The notes beneath the pieces are model-generated. The model ran no database searches and was not told where the DNA came from. It saw only the letters and a program-made list of their open reading frames with translations. From positions 1-57,005 of the IMG/VR virus record IMGVR_UViG_3300025667_000005: DNA of 57,005 nt. One strand, written 5' to 3'. Both the position numbers and the translations under genes were made by a program. Source of the stretch: a virus. Below, piece by piece: positions 23,571 through 32,594 of the stretch (position 1 is its first letter; each line of letters starts with the position of its first letter).

Positions 23571-24508
23571 TAGGTTAACCACCAAGGTAGGTAGGTGGCC
23601 CCACTAATAGCCTCTTCTATATCACTGTTCGTCATGTCGCCTAAGTCTTTTGCTTTCGTGTGTTCGTACTTGAGGAAATATAAACCGTGACGTGGTCTCG
23701 GACAATGTCCGAACAACCGGTTCGCTGCGTTTATACCAGCCTCATCGTTGTCTAGCGCAATAACCAGTCTATCAGAATAATGTACTGCTAGGCGCACCTG
23801 TTCATTACTGATATGCGCCCCAAAGGATGCTAACCCTAGTGTGTTCGTTCCCAAGCGCAGAGAGGCTAGTCGTACAACATCAAGGGGGGACTCTAGTAGT
23901 ACTGCTGTCTTAGCCCTGAATCTGTCAAGGCCGAATAGTGTCTCTGACTTCTTAACACCTGTGGGCACGTTTCGGAAGTACCCTTTTGCTTTCTCTTGCC
24001 ATCCCCATAGATCACCGGTGGGGGACATTATAGGTATTATCCATCTACGGTTCTCTGTGTCCCAACGTATGCCGTGGTGTTTTGCTACCTCTGGGTCTAT
24101 TCCTTTATGCTCTAGCAACTGTTCTGGCACCTGTGTAAAGGTACGGAAGAGGTCAACGTCTGCGTTTGGTGTGTACTTCTCTACCTCTACGTCGTCCCCT
24201 ATTGACGCTTGTAGCCTTTCTAGTCCTGACTTTATTATGAACTGGTGTACCTCTTGTTCGGCGTTAGCACTACCTGTCACCTCTTCCACTAGTTGAAGGA
24301 GATTTCCTTTAGCGCCACACGAGTAACATATCCAAAGTCCAGAGTCCTTGCTGATGGACCACGAGGGGTGTCCATCTTCTTTCCCTGTTCTCTTTAGGTG
24401 TACGGGGCACCGGGCACCAACCTCATCCCCTCCGTCCCTTATACCCTCCACTCCTAGTTTGTGTAGTATGTCTAGGAGGGCATCACCATGCTTTATTAAA
24501 GTCATCAT
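23570..24508 (-). CDS. dnaG: DNA primase (DnaG-type)
   Basis: A 312-residue protein with a CHC2 zinc finger (Cys34-x2-His37 ... Cys61-x2-Cys64) and a TOPRIM domain: VLLESPLDVVRLAS (Glu206) and VIALDNDEAGINAANRLF (Asp253 and Asp255). The length is shorter than bacterial DnaG (about 580), lacking its C-terminal helicase-binding domain, as in many phages. It makes RNA primers with the DnaB-like helicase whose gene it overlaps by 26 bases. ATG at 24505 is an equally possible start. Confidence 0.93.
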   Translation of the reverse strand: MMTLIKHGDALLDILHKLGVEGIRDGGDEVGARCPVHLKRTGKEDGHPSWSISKDSGLWICYSCGAKGNLLQLVEEVTGSANAEQEVHQFIIKSGLERLQASIGDDVEVEKYTPNADVDLFRTFTQVPEQLLEHKGIDPEVAKHHGIRWDTENRRWIIPIMSPTGDLWGWQEKAKGYFRNVPTGVKKSETLFGLDRFRAKTAVLLESPLDVVRLASLRLGTNTLGLASFGAHISNEQVRLAVHYSDRLVIALDNDEAGINAANRLFGHCPRPRHGLYFLKYEHTKAKDLGDMTNSDIEEAISGATYLPWWLT

Positions 24509-25775
24509 TGTCCTCGTCGTCGTTGTTTATATCGTCGTCTTTTGATGTGTCCACTTCAGAGAAGTTCATAGTGTCCCAATCCCATTTGATTGTGACCTCC
24601 CCTCGTGGTGATGTTCTGGATTCCACAATACGTACAATGGAGCGCTCTTCGTGATCGGGGTCCCGCTCTACCGCCATAACCAAGTCGGAGTCCTGAACGA
24701 AGGAAGAGGAGTACCCAATAGCGTCGGCTGTTACCCGTCGTGACGTCCTGCTAGTTAACTTGGAGGACAGAACCTGCGTGGTAATAACAATAGGAACGTC
24801 TGCTCGTTGGGCGAGACGCTTGAGTGACCTTGTTATGTTGGTCAATGCCTGAGGGCTTCCGGGAGACTCACCATTCTCGTCTGTCATCATGTAGGCACCA
24901 TCAACTATAACAATGCCCGGATCGTGTTGCTCTATCTTGGCAGCCAGTCCACCCACGGTCATGGCCGACGATGTGTCTTCCACGATAACAAAGGGGTTAC
25001 TGTTCTTCCTCATCCGCAGGGCGATCTGTAGTCTGCTCACTTCTTCAGAGGTGGACGTTCCGTGGAGCAGCCCACCGTGGGACACCTTAGCGACGTAGGC
25101 ATCATGACGAGCGGCCATCTCTTTGGCACCCATCTCAAAGGACACCATCATGGGGGTCACACCGGTGTCATTAGCAGTGACCGCCATAACCATTGCCATC
25201 ATGGACTTGCCTCGCTTGGCCTCTCCCACTAAGGTGACCAACTGTTGTGGGCGCAGACCGGAGGTGAGGGCATCTAGACCGGGGAACCCTGTGGGTATCC
25301 CTAGTAACTCGTCTTGATGCTCACGATAGTAGGCGTAATCTTCTAGACGTTCTTTCCATGTCTCTACAATGTTGATGTCACGGGTGATGGAGGCACCACC
25401 CATAATGTTCTGTACCGCAGCGTACATATAGTTGATGGCCTGCATAGGGTCATCTTGTCCCTGATCTAGCATCAGTGTGGCCTCTGCGAGGACCCCGGTG
25501 GTAGAAGAGATCAGGTGAGAGGTACGTACCTCGTCGGCCAATCCACTGAGCACCTCGGTGTCCACGATGGCCAAGGTGACAGACGGGAACGCTGACAGGA
25601 ACGCCCGCTCGCTGGGCACTTCCCCGTGGTCAACGTAGTACCTGTTTATCCAGACCCACTGGTCACCGTAGTCACCAGAGAACTGTTCGGTAGTAACGCC
25701 GTAGGAGGATATGGCCTCATTAAGGCTACGGTCCTTTAGTACCTTGCTTATCAGTAGGTGTTCTGCGCTAGCCAT
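24483..25775 (-). CDS. dnaB: DnaB-like replicative helicase
   Basis: A 430-residue protein. Walker A is at 184-191 (GEAKRGKS) in a RecA-like core preceded by GIPTGFPGLDALTSGLRPQQLVTL; Walker B is GIVIVDGAYMM; RSLKRLAQRADVPIVITTQV and the ALGDSS-like C-terminal motifs match DnaB. An N-terminal domain of about 120 residues fits the DnaB N-domain. A very acidic tail (DDDINNDDEDNDDF) is an unusual addition. It is the replicative fork helicase, with a loader encoded just upstream. Confidence 0.93.
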   Translation of the reverse strand: MASAEHLLISKVLKDRSLNEAISSYGVTTEQFSGDYGDQWVWINRYYVDHGEVPSERAFLSAFPSVTLAIVDTEVLSGLADEVRTSHLISSTTGVLAEATLMLDQGQDDPMQAINYMYAAVQNIMGGASITRDINIVETWKERLEDYAYYREHQDELLGIPTGFPGLDALTSGLRPQQLVTLVGEAKRGKSMMAMVMAVTANDTGVTPMMVSFEMGAKEMAARHDAYVAKVSHGGLLHGTSTSEEVSRLQIALRMRKNSNPFVIVEDTSSAMTVGGLAAKIEQHDPGIVIVDGAYMMTDENGESPGSPQALTNITRSLKRLAQRADVPIVITTQVLSSKLTSRTSRRVTADAIGYSSSFVQDSDLVMAVERDPDHEERSIVRIVESRTSPRGEVTIKWDWDTMNFSEVDTSKDDDINNDDEDNDDFNKAW

Positions 25776-26219
25776 TTATAAAACCATCTCTCGTTCTGGT
25801 GATGCCACCCGTGCCCGGATACCAACTATACGTGCTTGCTCCTCAGTTCCAACATGAATCACTGTAGAAGGGTTATGGTATTTAACGGAGTCAGAGAAAT
25901 CTCTCATAGACGAGTACCCAAGAACGGGAACGGACGCTGCTCTCTTGAACAGCCAACTGTCAATGGCTTCCGCTGCCTCATCCCCCATTAGTGTGACAAC
26001 ATCAACGCCAATGCCTCTACGTCGTACAGAGTCAATGATAGACTTCAGGGGTAACTCGTAGGGTTCCCACATACCAATGTACGCTTTCCAGTCCCCCTTT
26101 GCTTTCATCCGGGCCGCTCGTAACTTGGCGATCTTCTTGATAGGTGGGTGCGCTAGTACACCCTCAAACATACATATCTGTTGTATAGGTACGAAGAAGG
26201 AGATGTCATTACTCTCCAT
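25776..26219 (-). CDS. conserved phage protein, possible Rossmann-like fold
   Basis: A 147-residue protein lying flush with the helicase gene and overlapping the loader gene by 11 bases. Its C-terminal half alternates strand and helix (GIGVDVVTLMGDEAAEAIDSWLF...PSTVIHVGTEEQARIVGIRA), like a small Rossmann or HAD-type fold. No catalytic motif is clear. Its place between loader and helicase suggests a replication role (inference). Confidence 0.55.
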   Translation of the reverse strand: MESNDISFFVPIQQICMFEGVLAHPPIKKIAKLRAARMKAKGDWKAYIGMWEPYELPLKSIIDSVRRRGIGVDVVTLMGDEAAEAIDSWLFKRAASVPVLGYSSMRDFSDSVKYHNPSTVIHVGTEEQARIVGIRARVASPEREMVL

Positions 26220-26850
26220 AGGTACCTGCCTGTGGGTGGTCGGACAGCGAGGCTGTCACGAAGTGGCTGTCTAACAAAGCCCCAAAGGGAGCACTCACGA
26301 TGTTGCCTTTGTGGGCAGATGCCAACGTGCTCACCACAATCGTTAACAACTTGTTGTTTACTCGTGTGTCCAGAAGATCAAACAGTTCACGGGAAGCGTA
26401 CTCGGTGGTGCGCGCCATGTCTGCGTCGTCTATTACCACAACGTCGTATACCTTTCGCAGGTAAGAAAGCATGTTGCCATCAGGGTATTCATCTGATAGC
26501 ACCCCACCATTATTACGGAAGTCATCCATAGCACGTAGGTACCCTGCTGCTGTTATGTAGCACCCCGATTGCTTGTACGAGGTGATAGCACCACGGAGGG
26601 CAGACACGGCTAAGTGTGTCCTTCCTGACCCTACCTCTCCACAAAGGAGCAGGCTTGTGCCGTGCTCCCTGTTGTCCTTAAAACTAGTGAGCCACTCTGT
26701 TACTGCCCCATGTGCGTTAGACGACCCCACTGATAGGTCATAATTGGATAGTCTGGACTCTTCAAACAGCGGTGGTATTTGTGCAAGGGACAACCGTTCT
26801 TCCACTGGCCTGTTCTTCCAGTAAGCCCGTCCGTGCCATTCTTCTCTCAT
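26209..26850 (-). CDS. DnaC/IstB-like helicase loader with altered Walker A
   Basis: A 213-residue AAA+ protein. Walker A reads GEVGSGRTHLA at 71-80, with Arg77 in the place of the invariant Lys; Walker B is VVVIDDAD (about 136-143), and sensor-like residues follow (TIVVSTLA). The family loads the replicative DnaB helicase onto DNA. The Lys to Arg exchange may lower or alter ATP use. It is coupled to the winged-helix gene upstream, like the lambda O-P or DnaD-DnaI pairs. Confidence 0.75.
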   Translation of the reverse strand: MREEWHGRAYWKNRPVEERLSLAQIPPLFEESRLSNYDLSVGSSNAHGAVTEWLTSFKDNREHGTSLLLCGEVGSGRTHLAVSALRGAITSYKQSGCYITAAGYLRAMDDFRNNGGVLSDEYPDGNMLSYLRKVYDVVVIDDADMARTTEYASRELFDLLDTRVNNKLLTIVVSTLASAHKGNIVSAPFGALLDSHFVTASLSDHPQAGTYGE

Positions 26851-27491
26851 TAGTCAAGACCTCTGATGAACACCACGGACTGTCCTTCTTCTTTAACACG
26901 GCGAAGTAGTTCTGCCCGCTTACCTAAGAAGGATCGCCATGCACCAGAGTCACTGATGACCATAGTTCCTCTCTCAATATCAAGAACGAAGAGGTCAATC
27001 ATTCGCTGTATTACACTCTCAGAGGCATCATGTTTGTTGATCAGTTCCTTGAAGTGCTTGCGTAGGGCCGGTTCATTCGTGGGAGACATCACGCTATTAG
27101 GTTCCACCCGACGTAGTTCGGAGTCAAAGTGTTTGATGAGCCTAGCCATGTACCCTTTAGGTACCGGTGCTTCCTTCTTGACTTCTGAGTCCTCACCCAG
27201 TGTTTCAAACTCGTCCCAGTCCATTCCTCTTCCTTTCATATGTATAACGTACACGTTAGCCCTCTGGCTTGGCTTTTTAGAAATAACCCCTACCTCTATC
27301 AGCACGTCAATAGCCCTCGCTGCTGTGCGTTCACTACACCCCATCCGCTCTGCTAACCGCTTGTACCCAATGTGTGCTGTGTTCGTAGTGAACGACATTA
27401 GGCAAACGAGTTCCATCAGTGCGGATCGGGCGTTAGGTTTTCCTTTGAGGTATGGTAGCGCCCACGAGGGGAGTCTTCCGAACAGATCCAT
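26850..27491 (-). CDS. winged-helix replication initiator-like protein
   Basis: A 213-residue protein. Residues 20-85 form a winged helix (SALMELVCLMSFTTNTAHIGYKRLAERMGCSERTAARAIDVLIEVGVI), a DnaD/phage replication-protein O type of DNA-binding domain, followed by a helical C-terminal half. It is coupled to the DnaC-like loader (TAATG) and heads the replication module, so it may be the origin-binding initiator. The exact family cannot be stated. Confidence 0.65.
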   Translation of the reverse strand: MDLFGRLPSWALPYLKGKPNARSALMELVCLMSFTTNTAHIGYKRLAERMGCSERTAARAIDVLIEVGVISKKPSQRANVYVIHMKGRGMDWDEFETLGEDSEVKKEAPVPKGYMARLIKHFDSELRRVEPNSVMSPTNEPALRKHFKELINKHDASESVIQRMIDLFVLDIERGTMVISDSGAWRSFLGKRAELLRRVKEEGQSVVFIRGLD

Positions 27492-27504
27492 TCTTGCTGC
27501 CTTA

Positions 27505-28272
27505 CTAACAGTCCACCATACTTAACAGGGTGAGTATTATAAGTAGTACTTCTTCTGGTATGTCTGCGTGAAAAGTGTCGCCACTTGTGGTGCACACTTC
27601 AATGGTAGCAGCGGTCTGAGACTCAGTGCCCGCCTCGAAGGATGTTTTCACATGAATGCCCCCCGTCCGCTCTGCCGTCTGTTCAACCACCTTGCTTTCT
27701 GATACTACTTCTACTTCTACCGCTTTGTCAAACTGTTTCTTCACGCCGGGTGGCATGGAGTCAATGTCCTCTTCAGTGAGTGGCTCTAGTTCGTCCTCTT
27801 GCTCCACCACGGGTGCTGGTGCTGGTGGTTCGTCCACAGGGGACACCACGTTGATTGGGGTGAGTCCGTTAGACAGGTCTAGGAGGCTGTGCCCCTTGTC
27901 AAAGTATTCACACACCAGTGCGTCAGTGCGCTCTGGGTTCTCTTCGTCCCACAGGATGAGTGCTACTGTTTCCTGTGGCAGGTTCTTAAAGTTCAGGTCG
28001 GGCGCTTCGGTACCGCTCTCTTTAATCTGGTGTGCGGCACCAGCGAGGGCAGGATGAATCATGTCTCGTGCTTTAGCAAGCAGAGTGAACGTAGCGTTGT
28101 TGTCCACAAGGAAATCGTAAACCTTACGCATACCCTCAGACGGTTTGGTCTTCAGGCCGCCTACCCAAGGAACATAGAATAGTGTGTCCCCCGAGGCCAT
28201 TAGTTCCCTCAAGCCCTCGTGGATAACTGCTTCTGGAGCGTCACCATAACCGGTTATTGCGTACTGTTTCAT
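27505..28272 (-). CDS. conserved actinophage protein, Rossmann-like N-terminus
   Basis: A 255-residue protein. The N-terminal 140 residues (MKQYAITGYGDAPEAVIHEGL...LFYVPWVGG, then VALILWDEENPERTDALVCEY and LLDLSNGLTPI) look like a nucleotide-binding Rossmann fold; I recall related unknowns in actinophages. The middle is Pro/Glu/Asp-rich, and the C-terminus is beta-rich. It precedes the replication operon. No role can be assigned. Confidence 0.55.
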   Translation of the reverse strand: MKQYAITGYGDAPEAVIHEGLRELMASGDTLFYVPWVGGLKTKPSEGMRKVYDFLVDNNATFTLLAKARDMIHPALAGAAHQIKESGTEAPDLNFKNLPQETVALILWDEENPERTDALVCEYFDKGHSLLDLSNGLTPINVVSPVDEPPAPAPVVEQEDELEPLTEEDIDSMPPGVKKQFDKAVEVEVVSESKVVEQTAERTGGIHVKTSFEAGTESQTAATIEVCTTSGDTFHADIPEEVLLIILTLLSMVDC

Positions 28273-28281
28273 GTCGTGTCC

Positions 28282-28533
28282 TTATCGTATAGCCTTTCGC
28301 ATGACGAGATCGCCAGCGAGCGTGGCGAAGCGTAGCAGGGAATGTACCCCAGATGCAACCGTGGCGATAATAAGTCCGTCAACAAATAAATGAGGGGTCT
28401 GTAAAATCAAGGATACGCCGTACCCGAGTACCGTGGCAGTCACCACTTTAACCCAAGGCATGACTGGTGGAACAGCCAACTCAAGTAGGTGGATCGTCTT
28501 GTAGACGGCTAGTGCTCCGAGCAGGTATTCCAT
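28282..28533 (-). CDS. small membrane protein, possible holin
   Basis: An 83-residue hydrophobic protein with probable membrane segments around 5-20, 24-45 and 50-70, and a basic C-terminal tail (RKAIR). It sits directly after the tail protein I gene. It could be a second holin, complementing the r1t-like one at 53194, but this is speculative. Confidence 0.5.
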   Translation of the reverse strand: MEYLLGALAVYKTIHLLELAVPPVMPWVKVVTATVLGYGVSLILQTPHLFVDGLIIATVASGVHSLLRFATLAGDLVMRKAIR

Positions 28534-28545
28534 TTATTAAACCTC

Positions 28546-30672
28546 TTAATCGCTGTTGGTACGGATGGTCCCCTCAGTATACACGTCAGCGTTCCAAGAG
28601 TGCGGGTCACACGCACGTTCATCTCCCGGCAAGGAATCAAACGTGACGATGTGTCCATGATTTGTGTCTGTAGCGTAGGCAGTTAGTTCGGTAGACATGG
28701 TGACCGGAAGGTTGTCGGCCAGCACTTTTCGTACCGCTGCACGGTTTCTCTTTCGCACAGGTGTGTAGAGGGACACACTGGCATTGTCTGTGCCCGACCA
28801 ATAGTAATCGCTAGTGATGTAACTACCATCAAGGTACGAGTGCCCATCAACACCAGACCCATCAAAGTATGGACCATCGGAGAAGGGCTGGAATATCCAC
28901 TTGTCTATAGTTACCGAAGCACTGTTACCCAACGTAAGAACAATAACTGGGTAGAGGTCCTCCACACCCGACTGTCTAAAGTCGTAGGTAGATGTGTCAT
29001 CGCTGGGTAGTTGAAAGTCCGCAGCGAATGTTGGTGTAACCACCTCGTCAAACAATAGCGTGAAATCAATCCCACCCGTGGTCTGGGTGAGTTTAGTTAC
29101 CACCGCACTGGTGTCCTCATCAATGAGTTCTCCAGAGGCATTGACCGTAAGGTTGTTTGCAGTGAGTACGTTGGTGGAACCATCATACACGGCTAAATCA
29201 AATCGGTCAAAACGAGAAGCGCTGGATGGATTAGCGTCCACACGAGTTAACTTCAGGCTGTACCCGTACAGGCTTGTGCTACCACTGGCGTACAGCCGGG
29301 CACGGAACAGGACCCCGTTGGTGGTACCATCCTCAAAGATGGCGCAGGTCTCTGCGTACGAGGGTGTCAGATAGAAACCACTACGTTGCTTGAACTCTCC
29401 TGTGCCATAGCGGTGTGCATCACTTACGGTCAGGTCCTTATAGTAATCAGCGTAGGTGGAGTCATCGGTAGTGAAGTACTTAGACTGGTCAGGTAGTGAG
29501 GCAGCGTTGGTTGGCTCTTCACGATACAACCTCATCTGTCCCGTGGTGTTCGTCATGCTGGCTTCCACTGACGAGTAGTACGGAACTTTGCGCTTTATCT
29601 GAACAGGTGTACGGGGGAACAGGTAAACGGTACCTGTAGTATTAGCGGTTGTGGTGAAGGTGACCCCAGTAGAGGCACTGTTGTAGTCAGGCACGACTGT
29701 TCCTGACGTTAGGTAGTTCCATGTTCCAGAACTGCTGGGAGTGCCCACTAAGGTGGGGTTAACTATTAGGTTCGCTCTCGCAGCAGATACGAACACTTTG
29801 ATACGTTCGTAAGCCGAGGTGGTTGGGGACCCAGTGTTGGTGAACTCACGTGAACTAACTTCAGAGTCGGTGATTACAGAGAGTACAGCAATGAGTGCGT
29901 CAGAGCGACCTTTTTGATCAAAGTACTTATCTGCGTCATGGATGAGTTCACGCATCTGTGATGGACGCAACTCTTGTGTAGTAAACGAGGAACCTACGAG
30001 ACTCGCTAGTGTATTCAGTGAGTTGTATTGTGTGCGTAGTGGGTCCTTGGACGACAATAGTTCGTCTACAAGAGACCTCATGTAATCTGCCTCCCACCCG
30101 AAGACTTTAATGAACTTCTCTAAGTGTCCTGCCTTATCTTGGCGACGATAAAGGCGAGGTATCTTCTTCCACATGGTTTCACCGAGGTCATGTTTGGTGG
30201 GCACAAGAACGGAGGTGGTAGCGGCTCGGGTAACAAAGTTAGCGCCAGCGCTATCTTGGTACTTGTAGAACAGGCTATAGTATAACCAGTTACTTAGTGA
30301 GTTACTAGTACTAATGTTATCGTGATATATAGTAGGCTCCACGCTGTGCAATGGTGTATACGTATCTAAAACGATACCGTCGTTCCAGAACTCGGGTGGC
30401 CCTTCCCAGTTGTAGATAATACGAACCTCAGCAATGTTGTACTCGCCAGAAGCGGGGAGTGTTGCTGTGGGTGTTTCGTCAGCAGACCAACGTACGGTTG
30501 CTAGCCAAGAGTTGTCCACGGTGCCATAGTCATCTATACGTGCGGAAACAAAACCAGCGAGTGGCACAGGTGCGTTAGTAACGTACCCATCTTGTCGCAG
30601 GGCACCAGACCCAGTACTGTCTCTGAGTGCTGGGCTGCTTGTACTGTCCCGAAGTCGTAGGGATTCAGTCAT
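28546..30672 (-). CDS. tail protein I-like baseplate/tail fibre protein
   Basis: A 708-residue protein. Residues 165-310 (MWKKIPRLYRRQDKAGHLEKFIKVFGWEADYMRSLVDELLSS...KGRSDALIAVLSVITDSE) resemble phage P2 gpI-family proteins, in which IP.IYR..D..G.L... and a KG... helix are conserved. The N-terminal 130 residues are a beta-rich domain with RIIYNWEG; the C-terminal 380 residues are beta-rich and Ser/Thr-rich, suiting a receptor-contact part. The start is coupled to the baseplate J gene, as is usual. Confidence 0.7.
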   Translation of the reverse strand: MTESLRLRDSTSSPALRDSTGSGALRQDGYVTNAPVPLAGFVSARIDDYGTVDNSWLATVRWSADETPTATLPASGEYNIAEVRIIYNWEGPPEFWNDGIVLDTYTPLHSVEPTIYHDNISTSNSLSNWLYYSLFYKYQDSAGANFVTRAATTSVLVPTKHDLGETMWKKIPRLYRRQDKAGHLEKFIKVFGWEADYMRSLVDELLSSKDPLRTQYNSLNTLASLVGSSFTTQELRPSQMRELIHDADKYFDQKGRSDALIAVLSVITDSEVSSREFTNTGSPTTSAYERIKVFVSAARANLIVNPTLVGTPSSSGTWNYLTSGTVVPDYNSASTGVTFTTTANTTGTVYLFPRTPVQIKRKVPYYSSVEASMTNTTGQMRLYREEPTNAASLPDQSKYFTTDDSTYADYYKDLTVSDAHRYGTGEFKQRSGFYLTPSYAETCAIFEDGTTNGVLFRARLYASGSTSLYGYSLKLTRVDANPSSASRFDRFDLAVYDGSTNVLTANNLTVNASGELIDEDTSAVVTKLTQTTGGIDFTLLFDEVVTPTFAADFQLPSDDTSTYDFRQSGVEDLYPVIVLTLGNSASVTIDKWIFQPFSDGPYFDGSGVDGHSYLDGSYITSDYYWSGTDNASVSLYTPVRKRNRAAVRKVLADNLPVTMSTELTAYATDTNHGHIVTFDSLPGDERACDPHSWNADVYTEGTIRTNSD

Positions 30673-32153
30673 TAGGCGATACCACCCGTAACACCACTGT
30701 AGGATACCGCTCTGATCACGGGAAGATAGATGTTACTTGACGTGGTGGTTGTGATGGCGTAGTTACCTACGTTACTACCACCACTGGTGCCAACGTGGCT
30801 AATGGTGGCGTTAGTGACACCCGACACAGAGTTGGCCACAGTGAGAAGGTCACCTAAGTTAACGACCTGATCAAACTCAACAGCGTCCCAAGTGAACATC
30901 GCTTTTATGGCTGCCGTGATCGCTTCTTTAACGGTGGCTTGGTAGTGACCATCAGCAACAGTTAGACCACCGAAGTCAATGTACACGTCCACTAGGTTAA
31001 CAGTAGTATTAATCTGTGACACCGATACGCCTACCATAGAACGAGCAGTCAGGTAAGCAGCGAGGTTGCTATTAATGTCTGTTCCTGCGTTACCAAAGTC
31101 TGCGGTCAGGCTAAGACTGGTCGTTCCACTAGCAAGGTTCTCATAGTTAGAGTAACTAGGGAGCGCTGCATAGTTAATGGTGACCGCTCCCGAGGACGTG
31201 CTCGTTAGTGCGTGGGTCTTAGATACACCTGAGTACCCACGTATAACGTTCTTGTAATCGTTCAGGGTAACGGCACGGTCTTGTGACCGGCGAACAGCGG
31301 GGGCATTGTTCTTAATAGAGGTTATCCCCTCGGGGTTAGTTCCCCCTGTGGACGCTGTTGAACTTGAGATAGAGAGTCCAACAACTGGAGTGTTCCATAC
31401 CGTTATGGCGTTAGTAGAAAGGTTACCCTTAATGCCTTGGCCCACTCGGTACGTAACTGACACGGTAGACCCTGTGGTGGGGACGAGACCATTGATACCA
31501 TTACCAAACACAATACGGGTATTATCCATACTGTCGGTCACCGTGGTGAATGATGGTGTGTTAGCGGACACGTCAGTTAGGCGTGCCACATAGGAGTAGG
31601 TAGTTGCTCCCGATGTAACGGCTATAGAGTCTGGGACAACCTTCTGTTCTGAGAGAACAAAGGACTCCCCACCGTTACCAGAGAAGTTAGTGGTGAGTGT
31701 TTCAGATACTGACCGTCCTTCTTTAACGGCAACAGCAGAAGAACCAGCGGAGGCTACCGCGGTGTCTGTCGTGGACGTAAAGTATACAGCGTCCTTGGAC
31801 GATGTCTCTGGTACAACAAAAACGGTACCTGCTGACACGGTGATAGAAGCGCTGCTACTGTTGGCTACTGTCACGCTACAGGTAGCGGAGGTACGGGGGT
31901 TAGGTGTGTACCCCATAATACGAGCGAGAGAATGGACGGATGCCCTCTGTGTTGCTGTGGCCAAGAAGCCCTCGGTGTGTGCTCGGTCAATGTAATAGTT
32001 CTGGATGTCTGCCATGTACGCCCAGAGGTCCACCATAAGCATGGCGAAGTCCGGTTGTGTAGAGGCTGTCCACTCAGGGATAGTGAGTTGTGCTCGTCTT
32101 ATGAGGTCTGCCTTAACAGAGTCAAAGTCCCTGCTTGTATAATCAGTAGCCAT
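30672..32153 (-). CDS. baseplate wedge protein J (gp47-like)
   Basis: A 493-residue protein of the Mu gp47/baseplate J family: TSRDFDSVKADLIRRAQ at the N-terminus, ISVSAGTVFVVP-like segments, and ETAYLTA-like VRRSQDRAVTLNDYKNVIRGYSGV in the middle, which is the hallmark. The C-terminal half has NAAIKAMFTWDAVEFDQVVNLGDLLTVANSV. It forms the wedge ring of the baseplate with gp25 and tail protein I, its direct neighbours. Confidence 0.9.
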   Translation of the reverse strand: MATDYTSRDFDSVKADLIRRAQLTIPEWTASTQPDFAMLMVDLWAYMADIQNYYIDRAHTEGFLATATQRASVHSLARIMGYTPNPRTSATCSVTVANSSSASITVSAGTVFVVPETSSKDAVYFTSTTDTAVASAGSSAVAVKEGRSVSETLTTNFSGNGGESFVLSEQKVVPDSIAVTSGATTYSYVARLTDVSANTPSFTTVTDSMDNTRIVFGNGINGLVPTTGSTVSVTYRVGQGIKGNLSTNAITVWNTPVVGLSISSSTASTGGTNPEGITSIKNNAPAVRRSQDRAVTLNDYKNVIRGYSGVSKTHALTSTSSGAVTINYAALPSYSNYENLASGTTSLSLTADFGNAGTDINSNLAAYLTARSMVGVSVSQINTTVNLVDVYIDFGGLTVADGHYQATVKEAITAAIKAMFTWDAVEFDQVVNLGDLLTVANSVSGVTNATISHVGTSGGSNVGNYAITTTTSSNIYLPVIRAVSYSGVTGGIA

Positions 32154-32161
32154 GTTTATCC

Positions 32162-32584
32162 TTAAAGGGGTGTTGATGCGTTGATCGTGGCGGGATCAAC
32201 AACGGATACCGACACCGAGGCCGCTGTAACGTCCCCATGCAGTCGGTAATAAGCGTTTACATACATATTGGTACCTACCTCGCCGGGTCCACTCCCTGCC
32301 CCATCGGGTGGAGAGTTTGTTACCGTTAGGTCCGTGACCGAGCAGTTGCTCATGTGAGCGTTAAGCATGGCCAGTGTTTCCTCTTTGTAGTCCGCTATAA
32401 CAAGTCGGTCTAAGCCCTCAAACAGTAACTCCGAGGTGTTAGCGCCATAGGTATGGCTCATAACACGCTCGTAGTTATCTGTCATCAGAACATCAATGAT
32501 CTCTTGACGAGCAACCTGATGAGGATCATTAGTAGTCGCCAAGGAACCAAGGTTGAACTGGAAGGGTACGAGGATGGTGGTCAC
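32162..32584 (-). CDS. gp25/GPW-like baseplate wedge protein
   Basis: A 140-residue protein. PFQFNLGSLATTNDPHQVARQEIIDVLMTDNYERVMSHTYGANTSELLFE is the signature of the gp25-like/GPW family, which connects the wedge to the tube. It precedes baseplate J in the operon as in other contractile-tail phages. The C-terminus is beta-rich. Confidence 0.85.
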   Translation of the reverse strand: MTTILVPFQFNLGSLATTNDPHQVARQEIIDVLMTDNYERVMSHTYGANTSELLFEGLDRLVIADYKEETLAMLNAHMSNCSVTDLTVTNSPPDGAGSGPGEVGTNMYVNAYYRLHGDVTAASVSVSVVDPATINASTPL

Positions 32585-32594
32585 TGGCTAATCC

